Assembly (NCBI RefSeq): GCF_003574655.1
Contig: NZ_QNUM01000006.1
Location: 124,001-188,000 of the forward strand
Origin: Cohaesibacter haloalkalitolerans
GTDB taxonomy: Bacteria; Pseudomonadota; Alphaproteobacteria; Rhizobiales; Cohaesibacteraceae
Length of the DNA: 64,000 nt
Direction: 5' to 3'
The notes beneath the pieces are model-generated. The model ran no database searches and was not told the origin of the DNA. It was given only the letters and a program-made list of their open reading frames with translations. Positions 17,024 to 26,202 of the stretch are shown here, piece after piece (position 1 is the first letter of the stretch; each line of letters starts with the position of its first letter). The translations under genes and the position numbers were made by a program.

Positions 17024-18181
17024 TCAGTAAGCCGAATGGCTGCGTGCTTCGATTTCGTCCATGGTGACCCGACCCCACATGCGCCAGTAACACCAGAGGG
17101 TGTAGGCCAGCACGATCGGCACGAAGATGACGGCGGTCCAGAACATGACCGTCAGGGTCAGGTGGCTGGAGGTCGCATCCCATACGGTCAGCGAAGAGCG
17201 TGGGTCGGTGGTGGAGGGCATCACGAACGGGAACATCGAAAGCCCTGCGGTCGAGATGATGCCGGTCATGCCCAATGCACTGAACAGGAAGGCAAAACCA
17301 CCCTTGCCAGCCTTGCTCATCAGAGCCATCAGCAGCGGGCAGAGGATGCCGATTGCCGGAGCAAGCATGGCGATCGGATAGGTGCTGTAGGTGTTGAACA
17401 GCCCACCGGCCTCGCGGGCCACTTCCTTGGCCAGCGGGTTCGGCAGGGCATCATAAGCTGGCTGGCTGACGATGACGAACCAGTTGAAGTTGCCAGCCCA
17501 GATCCACAGACCGGCAAGGGCGAACAGAACGGCCGTGGCAATACCGGCATAGAAGCCATATTGGCGAGCCCGGGCGGCAACCACTTCGTCAGCGCGCATC
17601 TGCAACCATGTGCTGCCATGACCGGAGAGCATGGCGACCGAAACGAGGCCGGCCAGAATGGCAAACGGATTGAGCAGCGGCAACAGCGCCCACAGGAACT
17701 TGGCGTCATAGGTGACGCGCAGGAACTCGTCGAGGTGGAACGGCACACCTTGCAACAGGTTGCCAAAGGCGACACCGAAGATCAGGGACGGGATGAAGCC
17801 ACCGGCGAACAGACCCCAGTCCCAGGCATTGCGCCAGCCGGGATTCTCGATCTTGGAGCGGTAGTCGAAGCCGACAGGCCGGAAGAACAGGGCAAACAGC
17901 ACCAGCAACATGGCCAGATAGAAGCCCGAGAAGGCGGCAGCATAGACTGCAGGCCATGCGGCGAAGATGGCGCCACCTGCCGTGATGAACCACACCTGGT
18001 TGCCGTCCCAGTGCGGGCCGACCGTGTTGATGATGATGCGGCGTTCCGGGTCATTCTTGCCAAGGAATGGCAACAGGGTGCCAACGCCCATATCCATGCC
18101 ATCGGTGATGGCAAAGCCGATGAGCAATACGCCTACGAGCGCCCACCAGGCAAATTTCAGGATTTCATAATCGATAATCAT
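17024..18181 (-). CDS. cydB: Cytochrome bd ubiquinol oxidase subunit II
   Basis: 385-residue inner-membrane subunit with about 8-9 helices. Family features are the start EILKFAWWALVGVLLIGFAITDGMDMGVG, then NTVGPHWDGNQVWFITAGGAIFAAWP near residues 52-77. With CydA it forms the high-oxygen-affinity quinol oxidase that reduces O2 to water without pumping protons. It starts 23 bases after the cydA stop and precedes cydX. Confidence 0.95.
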   Translation of the reverse strand: MIIDYEILKFAWWALVGVLLIGFAITDGMDMGVGTLLPFLGKNDPERRIIINTVGPHWDGNQVWFITAGGAIFAAWPAVYAAAFSGFYLAMLLVLFALFFRPVGFDYRSKIENPGWRNAWDWGLFAGGFIPSLIFGVAFGNLLQGVPFHLDEFLRVTYDAKFLWALLPLLNPFAILAGLVSVAMLSGHGSTWLQMRADEVVAARARQYGFYAGIATAVLFALAGLWIWAGNFNWFVIVSQPAYDALPNPLAKEVAREAGGLFNTYSTYPIAMLAPAIGILCPLLMALMSKAGKGGFAFLFSALGMTGIISTAGLSMFPFVMPSTTDPRSSLTVWDATSSHLTLTVMFWTAVIFVPIVLAYTLWCYWRMWGRVTMDEIEARSHSAY

Positions 18182-18204
18182 CGCTTTTTTCCTATCAGTG
18201 GGTC

Positions 18205-19791
18205 TTATTCAGCCGGAGCCAAAGACGACGGCTTGGATTGTTCATGGTAATAGCGACCGGTGTGGAGCGAGCTCGGCCCCAGACGCGCAAACTTGAACAT
18301 CAGCCACACTTCGATGACCAACAGGAAGGTGTAGAAGGCAAGGAAGCCGGTGAGCGAGAAGATCAGGTCGGCGATCGTCAGGCTTGATGCAGCCAGGAAT
18401 GTCGGCAGAACCTCGCCGATTGCCCATGGCTGACGGCCATATTCGGCAACAAACCAACCCAGCTCAACCGAAAGCCATGGCAGAGGAATGGCAAGAACCA
18501 GCAGCTTGAGCAGCCAGCGCTTTTCCTCGATCTGCCGTTTGGCTGTGTAGTAGAAGGACAGGGCGAACAGGGCGAGCATGGCAAAGCCGAAGGCCACCAT
18601 GATGCGGAAGCTCAGGAACAGATATGGCACGGACGGGATCGAATCGTCGACGGCGGCCTTGATCATGTCCTCGGTTGCTTCCATCGGATTGTCGACATAG
18701 CGCTTGAGCAGCAGACCATAGCCCAGATCCGCCTTGTGTTCATTGAAGGCAGCCTTGGTTTCTTCGGACTTGTCGCCAGCGCGCAGCTTGGTCAGATAGT
18801 CATAGGCGATCATGCCCGAGCGGATGCGCACTTCGTGCTGTTCCTTGAGCTCGGAAATGCCAAGCACCTGCTTGTCGAACGAGCGGGTTGCGATCAGGCC
18901 CATCACCCAGGGAATCTCGATGCCGTAATCGACCTTCATTTCCTTGTCATTCGGCCAGCCGATAAGGTTGAAGGCGGCAGGTGCTTCGGAGGTGTGATAC
19001 TCGGCCTCGATGGCAGCCAGCTTGACTTTCTGCACGTCACCCAGTTCGTAACCGGATTCGTCACCCAGCACGATAACCGACAGCGAAGCGGCAAGACCGA
19101 AGCCGGCAGCAACCGCGAAAGAGCGCTTGGCAAAGGCCAGATCGCGACCCTTGAGGATATACCAGGCGGAAATGCCGATCACGAAGATCGATGCCGTGAC
19201 ATAGCCGGCAGCAACCGTGTGAACGAACTTGACCTGCGCAACCGGGTTGAGAACCACTTCGGCGAAGTTGGTCATTTCCATGCGCATGGTCTCGGCGGAG
19301 AATTCTGACCCGACCGGGTTCTGCATCCAGCCGTTGGCGACCAGAATCCATAGTGCGGAGAGGTTGGAGCCAAGGGCCGTGAAGAAGGTCACCGCCAGAT
19401 GCTGGCGCTTGGAAAGCTTGTCCCAGCCAAGGAAGAACAGACCAACGAAGGTGGATTCAAGGAAGAATGCCATCAGGCCTTCAATGGCCAGAGGCGCACC
19501 GAACACGTCGCCCACATAGTGGGAATAGTAGGACCAGTTGGTACCGAACTGGAACTCCATGGTCAGGCCCGTGGTGACGCCCAGAGCGAAGTTGATGCCA
19601 AACAACTTGCCCCAGAATTTGGTCATGTCTTTATAGACTTCCTTGCCGGTCATCACATAGACCGACTCCATGATGACGAGCATCCAGGTCAGCCCCAGTG
19701 TCAGGGGTACGAACAGGAAGTGGTAGAGCGCGGTGGCGGCAAATTGCCAGCGCGACAGGTTGACGAACAGATCGCCATAAATAGGTTCCAT
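18205..19791 (-). CDS. cydA: Cytochrome bd ubiquinol oxidase subunit I
   Basis: 528-residue heme-carrying subunit. Recognisable features are the N-terminal [20 protein letters not shown] with the heme-ligand histidine, the GDESGYE segment at the start of the quinol-binding Q-loop, and [13 protein letters not shown] in the last third. The length, with a long Q-loop (about residues 255-395), matches the E. coli bd-I type rather than the short CIO type. First gene of cydABX. Upstream are a TTGAT/ATCAA inverted repeat and a small cysteine-containing membrane protein gene. Confidence 0.95.
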   Translation of the reverse strand: MEPIYGDLFVNLSRWQFAATALYHFLFVPLTLGLTWMLVIMESVYVMTGKEVYKDMTKFWGKLFGINFALGVTTGLTMEFQFGTNWSYYSHYVGDVFGAPLAIEGLMAFFLESTFVGLFFLGWDKLSKRQHLAVTFFTALGSNLSALWILVANGWMQNPVGSEFSAETMRMEMTNFAEVVLNPVAQVKFVHTVAAGYVTASIFVIGISAWYILKGRDLAFAKRSFAVAAGFGLAASLSVIVLGDESGYELGDVQKVKLAAIEAEYHTSEAPAAFNLIGWPNDKEMKVDYGIEIPWVMGLIATRSFDKQVLGISELKEQHEVRIRSGMIAYDYLTKLRAGDKSEETKAAFNEHKADLGYGLLLKRYVDNPMEATEDMIKAAVDDSIPSVPYLFLSFRIMVAFGFAMLALFALSFYYTAKRQIEEKRWLLKLLVLAIPLPWLSVELGWFVAEYGRQPWAIGEVLPTFLAASSLTIADLIFSLTGFLAFYTFLLVIEVWLMFKFARLGPSSLHTGRYYHEQSKPSSLAPAE

Positions 19792-19802
19792 GACAGCTCT
19801 CT

Positions 19803-19817
19803 TTGATGCTGTATCAA
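19803..19817. promoter_or_regulatory. FNR-like inverted repeat before cydA
   Basis: TTGAT-GCTGT-ATCAA lies 11 bases upstream of the cydA start. FNR/FnrN/FixK sites have the same arms but 4 spacer bases; this one has 5. It could be a chance repeat or a variant repressor site. Confidence 0.3.
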
Positions 19818-19908
19818 CCCAGAGGCAGGTAAGAGTTTGGTCCCGTAGCAGTCAGGGTCCTGCGGTGTGGTCGATTGGTCAGATATTGAGTGGACAGGAT
19901 GATGGTTG

Positions 19909-20319
19909 TTAAAGAAGGGGCGGCGCGCGGCTGGCGCCGACGCGAGGAGAGAGAGACAGTGTACTGTCTGAAGACGACGACGGCCAGAAAACTGTTGCAA
20001 CCTTGTGACTTGCGCGCACGAACGGCAGGGCACAGTCATGAACGCCGAGGTCGCCAAGAGCCGTAAGGGCACAAATGGCGCAGTCTTTTTCCAGATTGGC
20101 GGGGGCTTCGTTATCCTTGACGGGAACGGCAGCCAGGCCATTGGCTGTGCAGATGAAGCCAGCAAATACACTTTTCGAGGCCACACCGGCCGCAGCCCGC
20201 GCACTTGCCGTGCTATGCAACCCGAAAGCCAGAATCTGCAACCAGATCGCACAGAGCGCCACCAGCGTAATCGCTTTCTGGCGCCGCATCAGTTTGAGCA
20301 TGGTTGGGTTACTGGTCAT
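19909..20319 (-). CDS. Small secreted or membrane-anchored protein, DUF2946-like
   Basis: About 136 residues from the ATG at 20319 (a GTG start at 20367 would add 16). It has an N-terminal hydrophobic helix (KAITLVALCAIWLQILAFGL), a later CAICAL cysteine pair, and the pattern NLEKDCAICALTALGDLGVHDC that recalls the short DUF2946 proteins. It lies 117 bases upstream of cydA on the same strand and may share its transcript. Function unknown. Confidence 0.45.
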   Translation of the reverse strand: MTSNPTMLKLMRRQKAITLVALCAIWLQILAFGLHSTASARAAAGVASKSVFAGFICTANGLAAVPVKDNEAPANLEKDCAICALTALGDLGVHDCALPFVRASHKVATVFWPSSSSDSTLSLSPRVGASRAPPLL

Positions 20320-20367
20320 CGACTGTTGTTCGAATTCGCTAGCTTTGTCAGTGTTCTGTATACGCAC

Positions 20368-20680
20368 GCCGAAAAGTCAAAAGTGCATTTGTAATTCATA
20401 TTTGAAAAACAAGAGCTTTGACATGGGGCATCTCGCCACACCTGTCGCATGGGAAGGATTGTATCCCTTGGGGTGCCCTGCGAAAACACTGCGACACATG
20501 GGATATTGGTAGCACGCAGAGCACGCGGAATGCAAATAATTCAGTTATTATAAAAGCTTGGGATAACGGGAGAGTGCCATCCTTCCATGCCTTGGGAACA
20601 TCAGCCTGACGCAAGTTTGGTCTGTCAGATTGGGGGCAATTGTCACCCCGATGCTGTGAAAGCACCAAAGCGAGGATGAA
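20368..20680. promoter_or_regulatory. Intergenic region upstream of motE, with flagellar promoter
   Basis: 313 bases without a credible gene, between divergent transcription units. The right half contains the repeated flagellar element at 20602-20615 and an AT-rich tract around 20530-20560. Confidence 0.5.
20602..20615 (+). promoter_or_regulatory. Flagellar upstream element (motE operon)
   Basis: CAGCCTGACGCAAG, 65 bases before the motE start, sense orientation. Followed by TTTG, as in the flgB copy. Confidence 0.5.
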
Positions 20681-21325
20681 ATGATCAACTCAGACGGCTT
20701 GAGACGGAGGCGGACTCCCCTGTTCTCCCATCCCGGAACAAGCCTGGTGTATGCGATCGCCCTGATGCTGGTTGGCATCATGGCTCAGATTGCCTGCGCC
20801 GAGGCCGCTGATACGCAGTCATTGCCCCGGGCAAAAAGCCAAGTTCAGGCTCAGGACGCGCTTGAGGCAGACGAGATGCCCACCGGGGCGGTTGCCAAGC
20901 CGGATTCCAAGGCCGTCGAAGACGTGGATGCCGATCGCTTCTGCAAGAATATTTCCAGCCTAGCCTCCGAACAGCGCTACGCCTGGCAGCTGCGCAACCT
21001 GATTTCCATGCAGAACGACATCGATGAGCGCATTGAAAAACTTGAAGCGCTGAGGGCGGATGTTCAGGACTGGATCGACAAGCGCGACAAGGTGCTGAGC
21101 GACGTCAAGGAACATATCATTCAGGTCTATGAGCGCATGCGCCCGGAAGCGGCTGCCGAACGGTTGGCAAGCGTGGAGGATGACGTGGCGATCGCTCTGC
21201 TCGCCAAAATGAAACCGCGTGTTGTCAGCGCCATTCTGAACGAGATGGATGCGGCCAAGGCCTCGGAGCTGACACAGGCGATGGCCTCTCTGGTAGAAAT
21301 CAAGCCTGGAGACGAGATTCAATGA
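20681..21325 (+). CDS. motE: MotE-family periplasmic motor protein
   Basis: 214 residues: a hydrophobic segment at about 23-42 as signal or anchor, a linker, then a coiled coil (about 100-150: NDIDERIEKLEALRADVQDWIDKRDKVL) and a C-terminal MgtE-N-like domain (RMRPEAAAERLASVEDDVAIALLAKMKPRVVSAILNEM). This matches rhizobial MotE, described as a periplasmic helper that stabilises MotC. It is first in a unit with flgH, and its stop overlaps the flgH start (ATGA). A GAGGATGAA precedes the ATG. Confidence 0.82.
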   Translation: MINSDGLRRRRTPLFSHPGTSLVYAIALMLVGIMAQIACAEAADTQSLPRAKSQVQAQDALEADEMPTGAVAKPDSKAVEDVDADRFCKNISSLASEQRYAWQLRNLISMQNDIDERIEKLEALRADVQDWIDKRDKVLSDVKEHIIQVYERMRPEAAAERLASVEDDVAIALLAKMKPRVVSAILNEMDAAKASELTQAMASLVEIKPGDEIQ

Positions 21326-22056
21326 CATCCCCCCTTTCAGCAAACACGTTTTTTGTCAAACCGCTGCTGGCGGTGCTGGGGCTCATCCTGCTTGTCGGCT
21401 GTGCTGGCAAACAGGAGCCGATTGGTGCAACTCCCGAGTTGACCCCTGTCGGCATGGGGCTCAACCATCAGGTGGTCAACCCGACCCTTGTCGGCTACCA
21501 GCCGGTTGCCAACCGCAGTTTCCACGCCATGTGGTCGGATGACCGCAACCAGTTCTTCACGGAGCCGCGGGCCAAACGGGTCGGCGATGTGCTGACCGTG
21601 ATGATCAACATTGAGGATAAGGCCAATCTGGACAACGCTTCAGATCGCAGCCGCGACAGCTCTGAAAAGCAGACCTTGGGCTTCGGCTTCAATCTCTTCG
21701 GGTTTGGCGAGGATGGCGACGCCGAGTTCGGCGTCGATTCCAAGAGCTCCACGAAAGGCAAGGGCGCGATCAACCGCAAGGAGGAGATCGACCTTCAGGT
21801 TGCCGCTGTCGTGACGCAGGTTCTGCCCAACCACAATCTGGTGATTTCCGGCAGTCAGGAAGTCCGCGTCAACGCAGAGGTGCGCGTGCTCAATGTCGAG
21901 GGCATTGTCCGGCCCCGTGATATCGCAGCGGACAACATGATCACCTACGACAAGATTGCCGAAGCCCGCATTTCCTATGGTGGCCGTGGCCGCATCACGG
22001 AAGTGCAGCAACCCGCCTGGGGACAGCAGATCTATGACCGGGTCGTGCCCTTCTAA
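21322..22056 (+). CDS. flgH: Flagellar L-ring lipoprotein FlgH
   Basis: 244 residues. The lipobox LLVGC places the acylated cysteine at residue 27. Family segments include WSDDRNQFFTEPRAKRVGDVLTVMI, the QVAAVVTQVLPNHNLVISGSQEVRVN strand region and GIVRPRDIAADNMI. It forms the outer-membrane ring around the rod. It overlaps motE by 4 bases and is followed by fliL after 115 bases. Confidence 0.95.
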   Translation: MTSPLSANTFFVKPLLAVLGLILLVGCAGKQEPIGATPELTPVGMGLNHQVVNPTLVGYQPVANRSFHAMWSDDRNQFFTEPRAKRVGDVLTVMINIEDKANLDNASDRSRDSSEKQTLGFGFNLFGFGEDGDAEFGVDSKSSTKGKGAINRKEEIDLQVAAVVTQVLPNHNLVISGSQEVRVNAEVRVLNVEGIVRPRDIAADNMITYDKIAEARISYGGRGRITEVQQPAWGQQIYDRVVPF

Positions 22057-22171
22057 GGGCCATCCCGGGGAGGGCCAAAGGCAGGGCTGCGCCTTAAAGG
22101 ATGCTGCTTCCGCCTCACGCCAACCAGATCAATGCCAGATCAATCAATGAGTTGAAGGATACACCACCAAG

Positions 22172-22678
22172 ATGTCGAATATTGTGGTCATACCGGACGG
22201 AGGCGCTCCCGCCAGATCGGGCAAGTCGGACATGAGCCTGTTTGTCACGATCCTCATCATGACATTGCTGGCTTCCGGCATTGGAGCCCTTGTCGGGATG
22301 CAGCTTGTCAACCAGACCCGCCATATCGTTCTGGAGGAAAAGAGGGAAAAGGATGTTCCCCCCGTCCGCGCCCTTTACGAAGAACCGAGTTCGATCGTCG
22401 CCCTCAAGCCGATCATCGTCAATCTGACCGGGGTGGAAAAGGCCTTTGTGCGAGTGCAGGGCAGCGTGGTCTTCCGCAAGGACGCCATGGAGCAGTCACA
22501 GATTCTCACCAGTCAGATCGAAAGCGACATTGCTGCCTATCTTCGCACGCTGAAGGTTTCCGATCTGGAAGGCGCTACCGGGCTGCAGAATCTGCGCGAG
22601 GACCTCGATCAGCGTGCCCGGGTCCGGGCCGATGGCAATGTCCGTGAGTTCATTCTTGAGACGATGGTGATCCAGTGA
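22172..22678 (+). CDS. fliL: Flagellar basal body-associated protein FliL
   Basis: 168 residues with one membrane helix at about 22-44 and a periplasmic domain containing PIIVNLTGVEKAFVRVQGSVVF and EFILETMVIQ. It surrounds and supports the stator at the motor. Its TGA overlaps the GTG start of fliP, so the two are translationally coupled. Confidence 0.9.
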   Translation: MSNIVVIPDGGAPARSGKSDMSLFVTILIMTLLASGIGALVGMQLVNQTRHIVLEEKREKDVPPVRALYEEPSSIVALKPIIVNLTGVEKAFVRVQGSVVFRKDAMEQSQILTSQIESDIAAYLRTLKVSDLEGATGLQNLREDLDQRARVRADGNVREFILETMVIQ

Positions 22679-23418
22679 AAAGACTAGCATTCGGTTTGCC
22701 CCTGTTTCTGCTGCTCGCAAGTCCGGCATTGGCCCAGTCGATTGATCTTGGCAGTCTGCTGCCATCGGGCGAGGCCTCGGCATCGGGGCGCATGATCCAG
22801 TTGATCGCGCTGATCACGGTGCTGTCCATCGCGCCGGGCCTGCTGATCATGGTGACCAGTTTCATCCGCTTTTCCATCGCCTTTTCCTTCCTGCGGTCGG
22901 GCATGGGGTTGCAGTCGACCCCGTCCAACATGGTGATGATCAGTCTTGCCCTGTTCATGACTTTCTATGTCATGGGGCCGACCTTCGACCGGGCCTGGCA
23001 CGACGGTGTGCAACCGCTTATCAACAACGAGATCAACGAAGTGCAGGCCTATGAGCGGGTGTCCGCTCCCTTCCGCTCCTTCATGCTTGAGCATGTGCGC
23101 GACGAGGACATCTCGATGTTTACCGATCTGGCGGTCGCCAATCTCAATGCGACACGCGCCACGTCGCCCGACGAGGTGGAAATGCGGGTGCTCATTCCCT
23201 CTTTCATGATCTCCGAATTGCGTCGGGGGTTCGAGATGGGCTTCCTGATCGCCCTGCCTTTTCTGGTCATCGACCTGATCGTTGCAACCATCACCATGTC
23301 GATGGGTATGATGATGCTGCCGCCAACCGCTATTTCATTGCCCTTCAAGGCGCTGTTCTTTGTCCTGATCGACGGCTGGAACATCCTTGTGGGAAGTCTT
23401 GTCCGCTCCTTCTTCTGA
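22675..23418 (+). CDS. fliP: Flagellar export gate protein FliP
   Basis: 247 residues: a cleavable signal peptide (FGLPLFLLLASPALAQS), then four membrane helices. The family signatures are SFIRFSIAFSFLRSGMGLQSTPSN and PTAISLPFKALFFVLIDGWNILVGSLVRSF. Core of the FliPQR gate of type III export. The start is GTG, sharing GTGA with the fliL stop. A strong terminator follows at 23475. Confidence 0.95.
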   Translation: MKRLAFGLPLFLLLASPALAQSIDLGSLLPSGEASASGRMIQLIALITVLSIAPGLLIMVTSFIRFSIAFSFLRSGMGLQSTPSNMVMISLALFMTFYVMGPTFDRAWHDGVQPLINNEINEVQAYERVSAPFRSFMLEHVRDEDISMFTDLAVANLNATRATSPDEVEMRVLIPSFMISELRRGFEMGFLIALPFLVIDLIVATITMSMGMMMLPPTAISLPFKALFFVLIDGWNILVGSLVRSFF

Positions 23419-23474
23419 CCCGGCCTGCTGCCGGGCACCGTCCACTCCTGGCCCTCATTTGACAGCCGCACCTC

Positions 23475-23509
23475 AACGCCAGTCACATCCTCCGTGGCTG
23501 GCGTTTTTT
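23475..23509 (+). terminator. Terminator after fliP
   Basis: Twelve-base stem AACGCCAGTCAC/GTGGCTGGCGTT with one G-U pair and a 7-base loop, followed by TTTTTC. It separates the motE-fliP unit from the flgB unit. Confidence 0.85.
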
Positions 23510-23622
23510 CTTGGCGGCAGTCGAGCGCGGATCCGTTGCGGACAAGGCGACGAAAAAGCGTCGAAAATTTGAATCAAAACAAAAAATAATAAAATAAAAT
23601 CAATGAGATAGGATGGTTCCGA

Positions 23623-23636
23623 CAGGTTCAGGCAAG
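23623..23636 (+). promoter_or_regulatory. Flagellar upstream element (flgB operon)
   Basis: CAGGTTCAGGCAAG, 46 bases before the flgB start, sense orientation, just after a strongly AT-rich tract (23570-23610). Confidence 0.55.
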
Positions 23637-23682
23637 TTTGAAGGCTTAAAACGTGTCTATCGGAATTTGCTGGAGACCCCAA

Positions 23683-24066
23683 ATGGAACCTGTCTATTTG
23701 ATGAAATTGGCCAAGGAGCACCAGAACTGGTTGTCGGTTCGCGAGAACACGATCGCCCAGAACGTCGCCAACGCCAATACCCCAGGCTATCGGGCCAAGG
23801 ACGTGGAAGGCTTTTCCACGCTCTTTGACAAGGCCCATGTTCGCATGGCCAGCACTCAACCGGGACACATGACCGCCATGGCTCAGGCCACCCGCAGTGT
23901 CGATGTTGAGAAGAGCGATAGCTGGGACATCACCTATTCCGGAAACTCGGTATCACTGGAACAGGAAATGATGAAAGCCGGTGAAGTCGCCCGAGATCAT
24001 ACTCTGACAACGAACCTTATCAAATCCATACACGGTATGATGATGATGGCAGCGAAGGCACAGTGA
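23683..24066 (+). CDS. flgB: Proximal rod protein FlgB
   Basis: 127 residues with the conserved rod motif [14 protein letters not shown] at about residues 27-40 and a C-terminal coiled region ([29 protein letters not shown]). The start at MEPVYLMK is preferred because a GGAGA sits seven bases upstream and FlgB proteins begin close to this point; a GTG ten codons upstream is not needed. It overlaps flgC by one base (TGATG). Confidence 0.93.
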   Translation: MEPVYLMKLAKEHQNWLSVRENTIAQNVANANTPGYRAKDVEGFSTLFDKAHVRMASTQPGHMTAMAQATRSVDVEKSDSWDITYSGNSVSLEQEMMKAGEVARDHTLTTNLIKSIHGMMMMAAKAQ

Positions 24067-24482
24067 TGATTGATCCACTTTCCGCAACGTTCAAGATTTC
24101 TTCAACCGGGTTGTCCGCGCAGGCAGAGCGCATGCGCGTCATTTCCGAAAACCTCGCCAACGCCCAGTCGACCGGGGCGACCCCCGGCTCCGATCCCTAT
24201 CGCCGCAAGACCATTGTCTTTGCCGAGGAAATGGACCGCGCAGCTGGAGCCTCCCTCGTCAAGGTCAAGAATATCGGCACCGACACCGCGCCGTTCACGG
24301 TTGAATATGACCCCTCCAGCCCGGCGGCCGACGAAAATGGCCAGGTCAAGCTGCCCAACGTCAACACTCTGATCGAGCTGGCTGACATGCGGGAGACCAA
24401 CCGCAGCTATGAGGCCAACCTCAAGGTGATGACCCAGACACGCAGCATGGTCCTGCGTACCATTGATCTGCTCAGGAGCTGA
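24066..24482 (+). CDS. flgC: Proximal rod protein FlgC
   Basis: 138 residues beginning [35 protein letters not shown], the typical FlgC start, and ending [39 protein letters not shown]. The ATG shares its A with the flgB stop. Part of the rod between MS ring and FlgG. Confidence 0.95.
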   Translation: MIDPLSATFKISSTGLSAQAERMRVISENLANAQSTGATPGSDPYRRKTIVFAEEMDRAAGASLVKVKNIGTDTAPFTVEYDPSSPAADENGQVKLPNVNTLIELADMRETNRSYEANLKVMTQTRSMVLRTIDLLRS

Positions 24483-24484
24483 AG

Positions 24485-24832
24485 ATGCTAGATAGTTTGA
24501 GTGCCGTATCCAGTTTTTCCACCGGGGGCACCGGTTTCAACACCGTCTCCGAAACGCGCTTCATCAGCAACGGCAGTGGTCCGGTCGATCTGACCGGTCA
24601 AGTCGATGAAACGGGCCGGACCTTCGCCGACTATTTTTCCGGCGTGACCAGTAACACCATCGACACCATCAAGCATGGCGAAGCCGCCGCGATTGCCGGC
24701 ATCGAGGGCAAGCAGTCCGTCCAGAATGTCGTCGATGCAGTGATGAATGCCGAGCTTGCCCTGCAGTCTGCCATTGCCATTCGCGACAAGGTGGTCGCCG
24801 CCTATCAGGAAGTCAGCCGCATGACCATCTGA
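24485..24832 (+). CDS. fliE: MS ring-rod adaptor FliE
   Basis: 115 residues, slightly longer than usual because of a Ser/Thr/Gly-rich N-terminus. The C-terminal half, KHGEAAAIAGIEGKQSVQNVVDAVMNAELALQSAIAIRDKVVAAYQEVSRMTI, is a clear FliE domain (quoted from about residue 63). It connects FliF to the rod. It starts 2 bases after flgC. Confidence 0.9.
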   Translation: MLDSLSAVSSFSTGGTGFNTVSETRFISNGSGPVDLTGQVDETGRTFADYFSGVTSNTIDTIKHGEAAAIAGIEGKQSVQNVVDAVMNAELALQSAIAIRDKVVAAYQEVSRMTI

Positions 24833-24897
24833 TGCAGATCAGAGGGTGCCTGCGTTGAGGCTGGGATGATCAGCCATTTCAGATCAAGGATAATATC

Positions 24898-25686
24898 ATG
24901 AAAGCTCTTGCCATTGCTGCGACCGGAATGAGCGCGCAGCAGCTCAATGTTGAAGTGATTGCCAACAACATCTCCAACATGAACACCACCGGCTTCAAGC
25001 GGGCCCGTGCCGAATTCACCGACCTGCTGTATCAGGCAGAGCGTGTGCAGGGCGTGCCCAACCGCACCGGCGAAGCGCCGATCCCGGAAGGAGCGCAGCT
25101 TGGTCTTGGTGTCCGCACCGCCGCCATCCGCAACCTGCACACCCAGGGAACCCTGAACAATACCTCCAATAGCTTCGATCTGGCGATTGACGGCAAGGGC
25201 TGGTTCACGGTCAGCAATGCCGACGGTGAGACCTTCTATACCCGCGCAGGCTCCTTCAACACCAACGGCGAAGGGCGTCTTGTGACATCGGATGGCTATC
25301 CGGTCGAACCGGCCATCACCATTCCCGATGACACCACCGACGTGCAGATCAACGAAAACGGTCAGGTCTATGTCACCATCGACGGCCAGACAGCCCCCCA
25401 GCTTCTGGGGCAGTTGCAGCTTGCCGTCTTTGCCAATGACGCCGGTCTCGAAGCCAAGGGCGGCAACCTGTTTGTCGCAACCGAAGCTTCGGGAGATGCC
25501 GTGGAGGGCAATGCCGGAGACACCGGTTTCGGCTCCATCCGTCAGGGCTATCTGGAAGATTCCAACGTTGATCCGGTCAAGGAAATCACCGCCCTGATCG
25601 CTGCCCAGCGTGGCTATGAGATGAACTCCAAGGTGATCAAGGCCGCCGATGACATGGCTGGTGTCGTCACGCAGGGAATCCGGTGA
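24898..25686 (+). CDS. flgG: Distal rod protein FlgG
   Basis: 262 residues, the normal length. N-terminal [35 protein letters not shown] is the FlgG rod signature and the C-terminus [35 protein letters not shown] the matching one. It forms the distal rod through the L and P rings. Its TGA shares an A with the flgA start. Confidence 0.96.
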   Translation: MKALAIAATGMSAQQLNVEVIANNISNMNTTGFKRARAEFTDLLYQAERVQGVPNRTGEAPIPEGAQLGLGVRTAAIRNLHTQGTLNNTSNSFDLAIDGKGWFTVSNADGETFYTRAGSFNTNGEGRLVTSDGYPVEPAITIPDDTTDVQINENGQVYVTIDGQTAPQLLGQLQLAVFANDAGLEAKGGNLFVATEASGDAVEGNAGDTGFGSIRQGYLEDSNVDPVKEITALIAAQRGYEMNSKVIKAADDMAGVVTQGIR

Positions 25687-26201
25687 TGACTGAGGCGATT
25701 GTAAAGGCGAAAACCGAGCCGATGCGTCCTGTGGCGCGCGTCGTCCTGACGCTCGGGGCCACACTGATGATGGCTCTTGCCCTTGTCCAGATCGCTGGCG
25801 CCGCAACCCGCTCCGTGGTGACCCTGCCGGTGCCACGAGCCACCATTGCGGCAGGGGATGTGATCACGCTTTCTGTGCTGGAAAGTCGCAAGTTCAATGC
25901 CACCAGTTTCGATCGCTTCTCGGTCATCCCCAATGTCAATGACATTCTGGGCAAGGAGGCCGTCCGCCGCCTGCCCGTGGGCATGCCGATCCAGCGGTCT
26001 GCCGTTCGCCGCCGGGAAATCGTCAAGCGTGGTGAGCCTGCCCAGTTGGTCTTTCAGGACCGGGGTCTGGAAATCATCGCCCATGTCGAGCCGTTGGAAG
26101 ACGGGGTTGCAGGCGAAATCATCCGGGTCCGCAATGTCGACACCGGTCTGATCGTCGTCGGGCGCGTTGAAGAGAATGGTACGATTTCGATAGGGCCATA
26201 A
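25686..26201 (+). CDS. flgA: P-ring assembly chaperone FlgA
   Basis: 171 residues with an N-terminal hydrophobic export signal (VVLTLGATLMMALALVQIAGA) and an SAF domain (RATIAAGDVITLSVLESRKF, then NDILGKEAVRRLPVGMPIQ and AGEIIRVRNVDTGLIVVGRV). It helps FlgI polymerise in the periplasm. It lies between flgG and flgI, as expected. Confidence 0.92.
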   Translation: MTEAIVKAKTEPMRPVARVVLTLGATLMMALALVQIAGAATRSVVTLPVPRATIAAGDVITLSVLESRKFNATSFDRFSVIPNVNDILGKEAVRRLPVGMPIQRSAVRRREIVKRGEPAQLVFQDRGLEIIAHVEPLEDGVAGEIIRVRNVDTGLIVVGRVEENGTISIGP

Positions 26202-26202
26202 C

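Noticed and set aside
16937-18250. Plus-strand frame of 437 codons
   Set aside because: Antisense shadow of cydB; composition typical of a reversed GC-rich membrane-protein gene.
20005-20394. Plus-strand frame of 129 codons opposite the DUF2946-like gene
   Set aside because: It has no motifs; the minus-strand frame has a proper membrane helix and cysteine pattern.
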